A stretch of DNA of 11,442 nucleotides from the NCBI GenBank assembly GCA_944382805.1, contig CALWNS010000024.1:1-11442 (forward strand), read 5' to 3'. This stretch comes from an uncultured Gemmiger sp. (lineage in GTDB: Bacteria; Bacillota; Clostridia; Oscillospirales; Ruminococcaceae). The notes below the pieces were generated by a model, which was not told the origin of the DNA, searched no databases, and saw nothing but the letters and a program-made list of their open reading frames with translations. Below, one piece after another: positions 5,248 to 11,442 of this stretch (its first letter is position 1; the number at the start of each line of letters is the position of its first letter). The translations under genes and the position numbers were made by a program.

Positions 5248-6618
5248 ATGAGACCCATCCATGCCAATGAACTGCTGGCCGGCCTGGCGCTGGCCCGCCC
5301 GGCCCTGATCACCGACGTCGTCACCGACAGCCGCCGCGTACACCCCGGCTGCGTGTTCGTCTGTTTCCCCGGCGCACGGGTGGACGGCCACGACTTTGCC
5401 GCCGCCGCCTACAAGGCCGGGGCCGAGTATGTGATCGCCAACCATCCCGTGGAGGGCGTGCCGGAGGACCACCTTGTCGTCACCCCCTCCAGCCACCGCG
5501 CCATGCTGCGCATGGCCTCCAACTACAGGATGCTGTTCAACCCGCTCATGATCGGCGTTACCGGCAGCGTGGGCAAGACCACCACCAAGGAATTCTGCTA
5601 CGCCGTGCTGTCCGCGTTCGGCAACACGCTCAAGACCGAGGGCAACCAGAACAACGAGATCGGCCTGCCCAACACGCTGTTCCGCCTGGACGAGGCCACC
5701 GAGTACGCCGTGGTCGAAATGGGCATGAGCGCGCTGGGCGAGATCGCCCGGCTGGTGCGCACGGCCCGCCCGGCCGCCGGCATCATCACCATGATCGGCG
5801 TCTCCCACCTGGAAAACCTGGGCAGCCGCGAGAATATACTGAAAGCAAAGCTGGAGATCTGCCAGGGCCTGCCGGACGGCGCGCCGCTGGTGCTCAACGG
5901 CGACGATGCGCTGCTGCGCGGCGCGGCGCTGCCGCACCGGCTGCGCCCGGTCTGGTTTGCGCTAAAGGACCCCGCCGCCGATGTGCGCGCGGTGGATATC
6001 CGCGATACGGCCGCCGGCACCGCCTTTACGCTGGCGGACACCGAACATGGCCGGTTCGAAGTGTGCATCCCCACCACCGGCCTGCACACGGTGTACGATG
6101 CGCTGGCCGCTTACGCCGCGGCCACCCGCCTGGGGCTGGACCCGGCGCGGGCGGCCGCCGCGCTGGCCAACTACCAAACGACCGGGATGCGCCAGAACCT
6201 GGCCGTACACGGCGGCGTGACCTTTATCGAGGATTGCTACAACGCCAGCCCGGACAGTATGCGCGCCGCGCTGGGGATCCTGGCCAGCCGCACGCCCGGC
6301 GCGGGCGGGCGGCGCATCGCCGTGCTGGGCGATATGCTGGAACTGGGCGCCGTGAGCGAGGCCGCCCACCGCGATACCGGCACGCTGGCCGGCGAGACCG
6401 CCGATATCGTCCTTGCGGTAGGCCCGCTGAGCGCTGCCCTGGCCGAAGCCGCCCGCAAAAAATGCGCTGCAACTTTGTATTGCCAAAACACCGGGGAAGT
6501 AGTAGAATATCTAAGGTCGAACCTGCGCCCCGGCGACGTCGTGCTGGCCAAAGCCAGCCACGCTATGGGGTTTGAACAGATGCTCACGGCACTGTATGCG
6601 GTTCTGCCTACTACCTGA
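5248..6618 (+). CDS. murF: UDP-N-acetylmuramoyl-tripeptide:D-alanyl-D-alanine ligase
   Basis: The 456-residue cytoplasmic ligase adds D-Ala-D-Ala to UDP-MurNAc-tripeptide using ATP, completing the pentapeptide precursor. The N-terminal domain holds TDSRRVHPGCVFVCFPG (26-42) for UDP binding. The central ATPase domain has the P-loop TGSVGKTTT (105-113), GNQNNEIGLP (132-141), the EMGM glutamate at 157, ISHLEN-like VSHLEN (185-190) and NGDD (217-220). The C-terminal domain has DCYNASPDSM (329-338) and AVLGDMLELG, all MurF signatures. Length is standard. A GTG at 5242 overlapping the previous stop is possible, but ACAGGAGG (5233-5240) lies only 1 base from it and 7 bases from ATG at 5248, so the latter is chosen. 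Codon use near 6472-6520 is unusually AT-rich, and a promoter-like sequence is embedded there. It is the only Mur ligase in the window. Confidence 0.97.
   Translation: MRPIHANELLAGLALARPALITDVVTDSRRVHPGCVFVCFPGARVDGHDFAAAAYKAGAEYVIANHPVEGVPEDHLVVTPSSHRAMLRMASNYRMLFNPLMIGVTGSVGKTTTKEFCYAVLSAFGNTLKTEGNQNNEIGLPNTLFRLDEATEYAVVEMGMSALGEIARLVRTARPAAGIITMIGVSHLENLGSRENILKAKLEICQGLPDGAPLVLNGDDALLRGAALPHRLRPVWFALKDPAADVRAVDIRDTAAGTAFTLADTEHGRFEVCIPTTGLHTVYDALAAYAAATRLGLDPARAAAALANYQTTGMRQNLAVHGGVTFIEDCYNASPDSMRAALGILASRTPGAGGRRIAVLGDMLELGAVSEAAHRDTGTLAGETADIVLAVGPLSAALAEAARKKCAATLYCQNTGEVVEYLRSNLRPGDVVLAKASHAMGFEQMLTALYAVLPTT
6480..6508 (+). promoter_or_regulatory. Candidate internal sigma-A promoter within murF, driving mraY onward
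   Basis: TTGCCA (6480-6485) and TAGAAT (6503-6508) each match the sigma-A/70 consensus at 5 of 6 positions and are separated by exactly 17 bases. They sit in an AT-rich pocket of an otherwise very GC-rich gene, where murF uses GTA, CTA and AGG codons that are uncommon elsewhere in the window. Transcription would start near 6515, giving a leader of about 120 bases before mraY. This is a sequence prediction only. Confidence 0.45.
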
Positions 6619-6637
6619 ATTTTGGGGGAATCACCGC

Positions 6638-7651
6638 ATGGGGATGACAGTATCCTGGATGCTGGTCGCGGCGGCCGTCGCCGCGTTCTGCATCACCGCC
6701 GTTTCGGGCTTTTTCCTGATCCCGGCTTTGCACCGCCTGCATTTTGGCCAGACCATCCGCGAGGACGGACCGACCTGGCACAACAAAAAGCAGGGCACGC
6801 CCACCATGGGCGGCTTCTGCTTCATTTTGGGCGTTCTGCTGGCGGTCGGCCTGGTGTACGCCGCGCTGCTGCGCCTGGCGCCGGACCTGCTGCTGCCGCA
6901 GCAGGTGCAGGCTGCCCTGCTTGTGCTGTTTCTGGCGTTCGGGTCGGGCTTTATCGGCTTTCTGGACGACTATATCAAGGTGGTGCGCCGCCGCAACCTG
7001 GGGCTTGTGGCCTGGCAAAAACTGGTGCTCCAGTTCCTGGTCACCGGCTGCTTTATGGCCGGCCTGCACAGCCTGGGGCTGATGACCCGCCTGATCCTGC
7101 TGCCCGGCATCGGCGCGGTGGACCTGGGGATCGTGTACTACCCCATCGCATTTTTCGGCATCATCTTTATGGTCAACGCCGTCAACCTGACCGACGGTCT
7201 GGACGGGCTGTGCTCCTGCGTGACCTTTGTCTCGATGCTCGGTTACCTGCTTTGTGCCAGTATGCTCGGCTTTTACCATGTGGCGGTGCTCTCCACCGCC
7301 ATGGCCGCGGCCTGCGCCGGCTTCCTTGTGTGGAACTTTTACCCGGCCAAGGTGTTCATGGGCGATACCGGCAGTATGTTTTTGGGCGGCATGGTCACGG
7401 CGATGGCCTTTGTGATGGGCCGGCCGGAGCTGGTGCTCTTTTTTGGCATCGTCTATATCTGGGACGCCATGACCGTTGTCATCCAGCGCGTCTACTTCAA
7501 GCTGACCCACGGCAAGCGCATTTTCCGCATGACGCCGATCCACCACGCTTTTGAGATGCGCGGCTGGAAAGAACCCCGCATCAACGCCTTTTTCAGCTTT
7601 ATCGCGCTGGCGGGCGTTGTGCTGGGGCTGTTCTATGTTTATATGAGCTGA
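6638..7651 (+). CDS. mraY: Phospho-N-acetylmuramoyl-pentapeptide transferase (lipid I synthase)
   Basis: The 337-residue polytopic membrane enzyme transfers phospho-MurNAc-pentapeptide from UDP to undecaprenyl phosphate. About ten hydrophobic segments are visible. Signatures in order: FGQTIREDGPTWHNKKQGTPTMGG (36-59); the DD pair D110-D111 in FLDDYIKV; NAVNLTDGLDGL (180-191); NFYPAKVFMGDTGS (233-246) with catalytic D242; and MTPIHHAFE (298-306). The last is normally PIHHH, and the third histidine is alanine here (codon GCT at 7547-7549). Length is slightly short of E. coli (360) but usual for Firmicutes. The start is ATG at 6638 with GGGGGAA (6624-6630) and a 7-base spacer. An upstream in-frame ATG at 6572 lies inside murF and would add a non-hydrophobic extension absent from the family. 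A second in-frame ATG at 6644 is less well spaced. Confidence 0.97.
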   Translation: MGMTVSWMLVAAAVAAFCITAVSGFFLIPALHRLHFGQTIREDGPTWHNKKQGTPTMGGFCFILGVLLAVGLVYAALLRLAPDLLLPQQVQAALLVLFLAFGSGFIGFLDDYIKVVRRRNLGLVAWQKLVLQFLVTGCFMAGLHSLGLMTRLILLPGIGAVDLGIVYYPIAFFGIIFMVNAVNLTDGLDGLCSCVTFVSMLGYLLCASMLGFYHVAVLSTAMAAACAGFLVWNFYPAKVFMGDTGSMFLGGMVTAMAFVMGRPELVLFFGIVYIWDAMTVVIQRVYFKLTHGKRIFRMTPIHHAFEMRGWKEPRINAFFSFIALAGVVLGLFYVYMS

Positions 7652-7682
7652 GCCGTATACAAAAAGGGGAGGGGGGAACGCC

Positions 7683-8939
7683 TTGACCGCCGTAAAACTG
7701 TTGGATATTGCCTTCGGCAACCTGCTGCGCTTTTTCCGGGACATCCGTTTCCGCAAAGAGGAGCGCGGCCCGCTCTCCCATGCGTTTGTCATCACGCTGC
7801 TGCTGGTGCTGATCTACGGGCTGATCATGCTGTTTTCCGCCAGCTACGTCACGGCTTATTACAAATTCGGTGATATCTACCACTACATTGCGCCGCAGCT
7901 CATCATCGCGGTCGTCGGCATCGGGGCCATGCTCCTGATCTCCAACATCGACTACCATGCGCTGCGCCACGTGTTTTGGCACCTGTATGTGCTGCTGCTC
8001 ATCCTGCTGGTGTGGGCGCTGTTCAGCGAACCGTACAACAACTGCTACCGCTGGGTCTACCTGTTCGGCACCACGCTGCAGCCGTCCGAAGTGGCCAAAT
8101 TCGCCGCCGTCCTGGGCATCGCCCTGCTGACCGACCAGCATTATACCGAGCGCCACAAGCTCTGGTACGGCTGCATCCTGCCGCTGCTGCCGCTGGCCCC
8201 GGTGTTTATCCTGCTGCGCATGGAGCCGCACAACTCGGCCATTTTGCTCATCGGCATGATCGCCGTCACCATGCTCATCTGCGGCGGCTGCGCGCTGCGC
8301 TGGCTGCCGCTGGAGGCCGCCGCCGGCATTGCGGCGGTGTTCCTGCTGCTCACGGCCGAAGGCAACGACGTGGCCAACGAGCGCCTGGGCGCCTGGGGCC
8401 TGTATGCGGGCAGCGAAGCGGACCTTGGCTACCAGACCACCCAGAGCCTGTATTCCATCGCTTCGGGCGGGCTGACCGGCCTGGGCATCGGCAACAGTCT
8501 GCAAAAACACCTCTGGCTGCCGGAAGCCACCAACGACTTCATCTTTTCGGTCGTGTGCGAGGAGCTTGGTTTTATCGGCGCGCTGCTGTGCATTTTGCTG
8601 TTCGTGCTGCTCATTTTGCAGGGCATCCTGATCGCCCTGCGCGCGCCCGATTATTTTGGCACCATGCTGGGCATCGGCATCACGGCGCAGGTGGCCTGGC
8701 AGGTGTTCTGCCACATCGGCGTGGTCACGGCCACGCTGCCCAATACCGGCATCAGCCTGCCGTTCTTTTCGTCCGGCGGCACCAGCCTGTTGCTGCTTTT
8801 GTGCGAAATGGGCGTGCTGCTCAGCGTCTCCCGCGCCGGCAACGCGCAGGCCGCGGCCCAGCGCCACCAGCGCCAACAGGAACTCAGGAACCGCCTGCAG
8901 GGCGGCCGCACGGTCTACCGCCGGCCGCAGGCGCAATAA
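7683..8939 (+). CDS. ftsW: FtsW/SEDS-family lipid II polymerase (peptidoglycan glycosyltransferase)
   Basis: The 418-residue polytopic protein polymerises lipid II at the septum with the class B PBP. After a basic N-terminal tail (1-31) come about ten membrane helices. SEDS landmarks: FSASY (51-55), CYRWVYLFG (121-129), QPSEVAKF (133-140), the large extracellular loop with LPEATNDFIFSVVCEELG (279-296), in which D285 matches the SEDS catalytic aspartate, and TLPNTGISLPFFSSGGTS (351-368). The C terminus (about 384-418) is Gln/Arg-rich and cytoplasmic. The start appears to be TTG at 7683: AGGGGAGGGGGG (7665-7676) lies 6 bases upstream, and the next in-frame methionine is inside the first membrane helix. 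murD, common between mraY and ftsW elsewhere, is missing. No second SEDS gene is present, so FtsW rather than SpoVE is assumed from position. Confidence 0.95.
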   Translation: MTAVKLLDIAFGNLLRFFRDIRFRKEERGPLSHAFVITLLLVLIYGLIMLFSASYVTAYYKFGDIYHYIAPQLIIAVVGIGAMLLISNIDYHALRHVFWHLYVLLLILLVWALFSEPYNNCYRWVYLFGTTLQPSEVAKFAAVLGIALLTDQHYTERHKLWYGCILPLLPLAPVFILLRMEPHNSAILLIGMIAVTMLICGGCALRWLPLEAAAGIAAVFLLLTAEGNDVANERLGAWGLYAGSEADLGYQTTQSLYSIASGGLTGLGIGNSLQKHLWLPEATNDFIFSVVCEELGFIGALLCILLFVLLILQGILIALRAPDYFGTMLGIGITAQVAWQVFCHIGVVTATLPNTGISLPFFSSGGTSLLLLLCEMGVLLSVSRAGNAQAAAQRHQRQQELRNRLQGGRTVYRRPQAQ

Positions 8940-8959
8940 GGGAAAGGGGTGCAAACGCA

Positions 8960-10084
8960 ATGCGCGTTCTGATCGCTGCCGGCGGCACCGCCGGCCACAT
9001 CAACCCGGCCCTGGCCATTGCCGGGGCGCTGCGCCGGGCCGACCCGGCGGCCGAGATCCACTTTGCCGGCCGGCGCGAAGGCATGGAGTACGGCCTGGTC
9101 ACGCGGGCAGGGTATCCGTTCCACCATATCGAGATCAACGGCTTCCAGCGCCGCCTTACGCCGGAAAACATCCGCCGCAACCTGGCGGCGCTGTGGCACC
9201 TGGCCCTGTCCGGCCCGCGCACCCAGGCCATCCTCAAGCAGGTGCAGCCGGACCTGGTCATCGGCTGCGGCGGCTATGTCAGCGGGCCGGTGGTGCGCGC
9301 GGCCGCCCGCCGCGGCATCAAGACCGCCATCCATGAACAGAACGCCTTCCCCGGCGTGACCAACAAGCTGCTGGCAAAAGACGTGGACGTGGTGTTCGCC
9401 GCCAGCGCCGACGCGGTGCAAAAGCTCGGCGCGCCGGGCAAAACGCTGGTCGTGGGCAACCCGGTGCGCCCGGAACTGTTCACCCAGGACCGCGCGGCCG
9501 CCCGCGCCCGCCTGGGCGTAAAGGACCGCACCGTGATCCTAAGCTTTGGCGGCAGCCTGGGCGCGCGCCGCATCAACGAGGTCGTGGCGGCGCTGTGCGG
9601 CTGGGAACAGCGCACCCGCCAGCCCATTCTGCACCTGCACGCCACCGGCAGCCGCGGCGTGCAGCTGTTCAAGGACCTGGCCGCGCAGCATGGCTTTGCC
9701 CCCGGGCCGGACCTTGTCGTGCAGGAATACATCAACAATATGCCGGAACTGCTGGCGGCGGCCGATCTGGTCATCGCCCGCTCCGGCGCGTTGACACTGG
9801 CCGAACTTGAGGCGATGGGCCGCGCGTCCATCCTGATCCCCAGCCCCAACGTGGCCGAAAACCACCAGTACTATAACGCGCTGGAACTGCAGAACGCCGG
9901 CGCGGCCGTAGTCATAGAGGAAAAAGACCTGACGGGCGACCGCCTGGTCGAAACGGTGCAGGCGCTGCTGGCCGAACCCGGCCGCCTGACCGAGATGGGC
10001 CGCTGCGCCCGCACGCTGGCCGTGCCGGACAGCCTGGACCGCATCACCGCGCGTCTGCTGGAACTGGTGCGCACCGGCCGCTAA
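8960..10084 (+). CDS. murG: UDP-GlcNAc:lipid I N-acetylglucosamine transferase (lipid II synthase)
   Basis: The 374-residue GT-B fold, GT28-family glycosyltransferase works at the inner membrane face. It adds GlcNAc from UDP-GlcNAc to lipid I. N-terminal domain: GGTAGHINPALA (8-19; the usual loop is GGTGGH), GCGGYVSGP (102-110) and HEQNAFPGVTNK (125-136). C-terminal donor domain: VGNPVR (165-170), SFGGSLGARRIN (195-206), QEYINNMPELLAAADLVIARSGALTLAELEAMG (255-287, with E282 as the probable nucleotide-sugar ligand) and AENHQYYNA (299-307). Length is in the family range. The start is ATG at 8960 with AAAGGGG (8943-8949) and a 10-base spacer. It lies 20 bases after ftsW and 30 bases before divIB, as in other Clostridia. 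Confidence 0.98.
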   Translation: MRVLIAAGGTAGHINPALAIAGALRRADPAAEIHFAGRREGMEYGLVTRAGYPFHHIEINGFQRRLTPENIRRNLAALWHLALSGPRTQAILKQVQPDLVIGCGGYVSGPVVRAAARRGIKTAIHEQNAFPGVTNKLLAKDVDVVFAASADAVQKLGAPGKTLVVGNPVRPELFTQDRAAARARLGVKDRTVILSFGGSLGARRINEVVAALCGWEQRTRQPILHLHATGSRGVQLFKDLAAQHGFAPGPDLVVQEYINNMPELLAAADLVIARSGALTLAELEAMGRASILIPSPNVAENHQYYNALELQNAGAAVVIEEKDLTGDRLVETVQALLAEPGRLTEMGRCARTLAVPDSLDRITARLLELVRTGR

Positions 10085-10114
10085 AAGCAAGCAAAACAAA
10101 GGAGGGAACGGCGG

Positions 10115-11284
10115 ATGGATCGCAACCAGCGCAGCCGACAACAGAAATCAGCCGCCGTCCCGCCGCGCGCCCCCCGTGACCGCACCATGAAAAGCCGGCT
10201 GGGTCTGACCAAGCGCCAGCCGGAGCCGCCCGCCGCCCGCCGCCCGGCCCCGGCGCGCCCGCCCGCGCCGCAGAACCCGCAAAAAAGCGGTTACCGCCCC
10301 GGCGGCCGCACGCACCCGCCGCGCCGCGTGACCCATGCGGAGATGCTTCGCCGCCGCCGGCGCCGCGCGCTGCTGGGGATGCTGCTGGTGGCGGCGGTAC
10401 TGGTCGTGGGGGTGGTGCTTTCGGTCAACCTGCTGTTCAAGGTGGCCGATTTCCGCCTGGAAAACACCGACGGCACCACCCCGGCCAATACCGGTATTTA
10501 TACCGAGGAACAGATCATTGAACTGCTGGGCGTGCAGCCGGGGGATAACCTGTTCGGCTTTTCCACGCGGGAAAAAACGCAGCTGCTGCTCAGCAGCCTG
10601 CCCTACCTGGATGTGGCCGAAGTCGCGGTGCAGGCGCCCAACACGGTGGTCATCAAGGTGCAGCCGGCCACCGAGCGCTATGCCCTGGAGCTGGGCGGCC
10701 AGTGGCTGGTGCTGAGCAGTGCGCTCAAAGTGCTGCGCACCGAGACTGCCCGCCCGGACGGCCTGATCTTGTTGGAGGCCACCCCGGCCGACGGCCAGGC
10801 TACCGTGCCCGGCAGCTTTTTGCAGCTGCAAAGCGAAGGCTCGGCCCAGGGCGCTACCGGCGAGACCGCCCGCGCCACGGCCGGCCAGGTGCTGGACACG
10901 CTGGCGCAGCAGCTGGAGGAAAGCGCCCTGCTGGACAAAACGACCAGCATCACGCTGACCGATCTGAGCGAACTGCAATTTTTGTACGACGACCGCATCA
11001 CGGTGCAGCTGGGCACGGCCAACGACCTGGACTACAAGATCCGCTTTGCGGCGCAGGTGATCCTGGACGTTGCGGGCAGCGGCCTTTCGGCCACCGACCG
11101 CGGCACGCTGGACGCCAGCAACCAGTATGCGGACGGCACGCCCTATCTGCGCTTTAACAGCACGGCGCCAACCCCGACCCCGGCGCCGACCCCGCCCCCG
11201 GAAGGGGAGGGGAGCGCCGACCCCGCCGCTACGGCCGACCCGGCAGCCACGCAGCCGCCGGCCACCTCCGAACCCGAAATATAA
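10115..11284 (+). CDS. divIB: FtsQ/DivIB-type division protein with POTRA domain
   Basis: The 389-residue bitopic protein belongs to the septal FtsL-DivIC-DivIB complex. A long basic, proline- and arginine-rich cytoplasmic region (1-84, ending in a run of seven basic residues) is followed by one membrane helix (about 85-107, ALLGMLLVAAVLVVGVVLSVNLL). The POTRA domain (about 110-183) shows the family pattern: TEEQIIELLGVQPGDNLFGFS (130-150), LPYLDVAEVAVQAPNTVVIKVQPATERYAL (162-191). The beta domain continues to about 346. A threonine/proline/alanine-rich tail (349-389) lies outside the membrane. It is longer than Bacillus DivIB (263) because both ends are extended. The start is ATG at 10115 with GGAGGG (10101-10106) and an 8-base spacer. 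It is the last gene of the cluster, followed by terminators. ftsA and ftsZ do not follow. Confidence 0.93.
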   Translation: MDRNQRSRQQKSAAVPPRAPRDRTMKSRLGLTKRQPEPPAARRPAPARPPAPQNPQKSGYRPGGRTHPPRRVTHAEMLRRRRRRALLGMLLVAAVLVVGVVLSVNLLFKVADFRLENTDGTTPANTGIYTEEQIIELLGVQPGDNLFGFSTREKTQLLLSSLPYLDVAEVAVQAPNTVVIKVQPATERYALELGGQWLVLSSALKVLRTETARPDGLILLEATPADGQATVPGSFLQLQSEGSAQGATGETARATAGQVLDTLAQQLEESALLDKTTSITLTDLSELQFLYDDRITVQLGTANDLDYKIRFAAQVILDVAGSGLSATDRGTLDASNQYADGTPYLRFNSTAPTPTPAPTPPPEGEGSADPAATADPAATQPPATSEPEI

Positions 11285-11311
11285 AAAACGCCCGCGGCCG
11301 GGAAAGGCCGC
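11283..11311 (-). terminator. Candidate minus-strand terminator abutting the divIB stop codon
   Basis: Arms GCGGCC (11294-11299) and GGCCGC (11306-11311) flank a GGGAAA loop. Read on the minus strand, the hairpin is followed after 5 bases by six T residues, the complement of AAAAAA at 11283-11288. That T run overlaps the divIB stop codon. It would stop transcripts of the converging gene that pass the larger hairpin at 11323-11373. The 5-base gap between stem and T run makes it weaker than a classical terminator. Confidence 0.5.
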
Positions 11312-11322
11312 ATACAAAGAGA

Positions 11323-11381
11323 CCGCTGCCCGCGGCATGGGAACTGCAAGTTTTCCCACGCCGCGGGCAGCGGCTTGTTTG
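11323..11381 (+). terminator. Long hairpin terminator of the dcw cluster, probably bidirectional
   Basis: CCGCTGCCCGCGGC (11323-11336) and GCCGCGGGCAGCGG (11360-11373) are perfect 14-base inverted repeats. After one A/C mismatch, TGGGAA (11338-11343) pairs with TTCCCA (11353-11358), making a stem of about 20 base pairs with a 9-base loop. CTTGTTTGTT follows on the plus strand, and TCTCTTTGTATG follows on the minus strand. Lying between convergent genes, it probably ends both. Confidence 0.75.
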
Positions 11382-11398
11382 TTGTGCGGGGGCGGGCC

Positions 11399-11442
11399 TT
11401 ATACGCTCAGCTCGGCGGTCAGGCCTACGTCCTCGGGGTTCG
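11399..11442 (-). CDS. 3' end of an unidentified gene on the minus strand (partial)
   Basis: Reading the minus strand, the window edge gives an open frame ending in NPEDVGLTAELSV and a TAA stop at 11399-11401. Only 13 complete codons are visible. The reading is supported by codon choice like that of the neighbours and by terminator-like hairpins just beyond the stop, which fit a convergent gene. The residues are too few to name a family, and the gene runs off the window. Confidence 0.45.
   Translation of the reverse strand, partial: NPEDVGLTAELSV

Noticed and set aside
6572..6637. Upstream ATG giving mraY a 22-residue N-terminal extension
   Set aside because: The extension overlaps murF, is not conserved in MraY as I know it, and lacks a ribosome site. 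ATG at 6638 has GGGGGAA at a good distance.
7656..7661. TATACA before ftsW as a -10 element
   Set aside because: No -35-like hexamer lies at 16-18 bases upstream, and the A-rich stretch is more simply the leader to the ftsW Shine-Dalgarno.
7976..10084. A 702-codon plus-strand frame that could be read as a fusion upstream of MurG
   Set aside because: The part before 8960 is out of frame with ftsW and has Ala/Arg/Pro-rich shadow composition. MurG has its own ATG and Shine-Dalgarno at 8943-8960.
1..11442. A novel defence, mobile or CRISPR-type system
   Set aside because: The whole window is accounted for by conserved division and wall-synthesis genes. There is no integrase, transposase, terminal repeat, spacer array or shift in base composition suggesting acquired DNA.

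Overview
This window is the front and middle of a division and cell-wall (dcw) gene cluster from a high-GC Firmicute. By eye the GC content is well above 60 percent. The gene order, the clostridial-type proteins (a class B penicillin-binding protein with two PASTA domains, DivIB rather than a short FtsQ, MraY with a GTPTMGG loop) and the GC-ending codons suggest the Oscillospiraceae/Ruminococcaceae (the Faecalibacterium, Subdoligranulum and Gemmiger neighbourhood). The genus is an inference and not proven.

Layout: (1) 15-497 is a 160-residue coiled-coil protein that resembles a shortened mycobacterial SepIVA (DivIVA-like septation factor). It ends in a strong intrinsic terminator at 568-608. 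(2) 609-767 is the cluster's control region: a 15-base palindrome containing a possible -10 element, four GTGG-type boxes in exact 10-base register that look like MraZ operators, and a leader hairpin built from the last two boxes. (3) 768-2676 holds mraZ, rsmH and ftsL, closed by an intrinsic terminator at 2712-2750. (4) 2798-11284 holds the penicillin-binding transpeptidase, murF, mraY, ftsW, murG and divIB, closely spaced and each with its own Shine-Dalgarno. A candidate promoter lies inside the end of murF. (5) 11283-11380 carries two hairpins that can terminate transcription from both sides. The last 44 bases are the 3' end of a gene on the minus strand.

How the genes work together: MurF completes UDP-MurNAc-pentapeptide, MraY loads it onto undecaprenyl phosphate (lipid I), and MurG adds GlcNAc (lipid II). 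FtsW and the penicillin-binding protein then polymerise and cross-link the septal wall, held together by FtsL and DivIB. RsmH modifies 16S rRNA, and MraZ regulates the operon. Genes often found in the same cluster in other Firmicutes (murE, murD, murB, ftsA, ftsZ) are absent from this window.

I see no tRNA, rRNA, CRISPR array, insertion sequence or defence system, and no gene-free stretch over 300 bases. The content is mostly conserved core biology. The points worth a second look are the regulatory architecture, the SepIVA-like neighbour, an MraY with HHA in place of the usual HHH motif, and features of the penicillin-binding protein.
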